Below, in pieces: positions 5,566 to 6,042 of a stretch of DNA of 6,042 nt. This DNA comes from Tannerella sp. (GTDB lineage: Bacteria > Bacteroidota > Bacteroidia > Bacteroidales > Tannerellaceae). Below the pieces are notes generated by a model. The model was not told the DNA's origin, made no database searches, and saw only the letters and a program-made list of their open reading frames with translations. The DNA lies in NCBI GenBank assembly GCA_031269635.1, contig JAISYY010000038.1, positions 1-6,042 of the forward strand, in the 5' to 3' direction. Both the position numbers and the translations under genes were made by a program. Position 1 is the stretch's first letter; every line of letters begins with the position of its first letter.

Positions 5566-6042
5566 ATGAAGAAGCTATTTATTATCATCACACTCTGCAT
5601 GGCAATGATGCACCCGGCCGCGACACAGGAAAGCCGCAACCGCCGGGCGGACACGCCCCGGGAACACGCCATGAAGCGCCTCACCAACGGCAAACACGAC
5701 GACATGGTGCTTTATTTCACCAGCAACAGCGTGCTGGCCGACGACAAACACATGATTTTCATCCGTACCGTGGACGACTGCAACAACATCTGGACACTGG
5801 ACATGGAGACCGGTGAAGAAAGGCAAATCACCTTTTTCACCGAAACAAGTCCCCACGCCCTTCCCATCCACGAGTTTCGCCAGCACGACTATCCCGCCCT
5901 CAACGTGGCAAGCGTGGCGCTGCACGGCAAGACGGGGAAAGTTTATTTCGTAAAAGACCGGAAACTCTGGCGTTTCGACCTGAACGGAAACGGGCGTGTC
6001 CTGACGGCACTTCCCGACAAGGTGGACATGAGCAACTGTCAT
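5566..6042 (+). CDS. Secreted beta-propeller protein, oligogalacturonate lyase (PL22)-like, N-terminal part
   Basis: The frame opens at ATG 5566 and is still open at the window end (159 codons). Residues 1-21 form a Sec signal peptide (MKKLF, then a hydrophobic stretch to PAATQ) with no lipobox, so the protein is probably periplasmic or secreted. Two propeller-blade patterns follow. The first covers about 48-90 (YFTSNSVLADDKHMIFI, then IWTLDMETGEERQIT), the second about 113-148 (GKVYFVKDRKLWRFDL). Their order and wording resemble the first blades of oligogalacturonate lyase (Ogl, PL22), for example YVKDGRNLMRVDL in the enterobacterial enzyme, as recalled. These enzymes cleave short pectin fragments by beta-elimination using a metal-binding histidine cluster later in the chain, which is not visible here. 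A TolB-like or other propeller protein is the main alternative. Internal ATGs at codons 12, 14 and 15 would destroy the signal peptide, so the first ATG is preferred. The codons look more C-rich than in the upstream genes. Confidence 0.85.
   Translation, partial: MKKLFIIITLCMAMMHPAATQESRNRRADTPREHAMKRLTNGKHDDMVLYFTSNSVLADDKHMIFIRTVDDCNNIWTLDMETGEERQITFFTETSPHALPIHEFRQHDYPALNVASVALHGKTGKVYFVKDRKLWRFDLNGNGRVLTALPDKVDMSNCH

Noticed and set aside
5575..6042. 155-codon minus-strand frame at the right end
   Set aside because: The plus strand in this region encodes a signal peptide and two propeller-like blades in one open frame. The minus frame is its shadow, helped by the G+C-rich codons.
1..6042. 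CRISPR array, tRNA, rRNA or insertion sequence
   Set aside because: No regularly spaced direct repeats of CRISPR type, no cloverleaf or rRNA-like stretch, and no transposase or terminal inverted repeats were seen.

Overview
The window is part of a polysaccharide-utilisation-type locus (PUL) from a Bacteroidota genome, most likely of the order Bacteroidales. The evidence is an adjacent SusC-type TonB-dependent transporter and SusD-type surface lipoprotein, AT-rich leaders without Shine-Dalgarno sequences, and the end of a FecR-type anti-sigma factor upstream. The genes are all on the + strand. Coding DNA looks roughly 50% G+C or a little higher, while the region upstream of the transporter is very AT-rich.

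Layout: (1) 1-110, last 35 codons of a FecR-like anti-sigma factor. (2) 111-340, AT-rich intergenic leader with two candidate hairpin/T-tract structures. (3) 341-3595, a 1084-residue SusC-like outer-membrane transporter with an N-terminal STN signalling domain. (4) 3615-5228, its SusD-like lipoprotein partner, 19 bp downstream. (5) 5229-5565, a 337-bp non-coding stretch holding a hairpin-rich segment and a cluster of five GTACG-type half-sites. (6) 5566-6042, the first 159 codons of a secreted beta-propeller protein resembling oligogalacturonate lyases (PL22), cut by the window end.

How it may work together: the FecR end and the STN domain fit a trans-envelope relay. In that relay, substrate binding at the SusC/SusD pair is passed through the STN domain to FecR, which releases an ECF sigma factor to transcribe the locus. 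SusC and SusD would form the import complex. The beta-propeller protein, if it is a lyase, would process pectin-type oligosaccharides in the periplasm. The substrate is an inference from that one partial gene.

Most notable observations: a run of ten G (876-885) inside the transporter gene, placed so that gain or loss of one G creates a stop codon almost at once, which is the layout of a phase-variable ON/OFF switch; a perfect 28-bp palindrome (2187-2214) inside the same gene; and the structured, repeat-bearing spacer before the third gene. None of these is proven functional by sequence alone.
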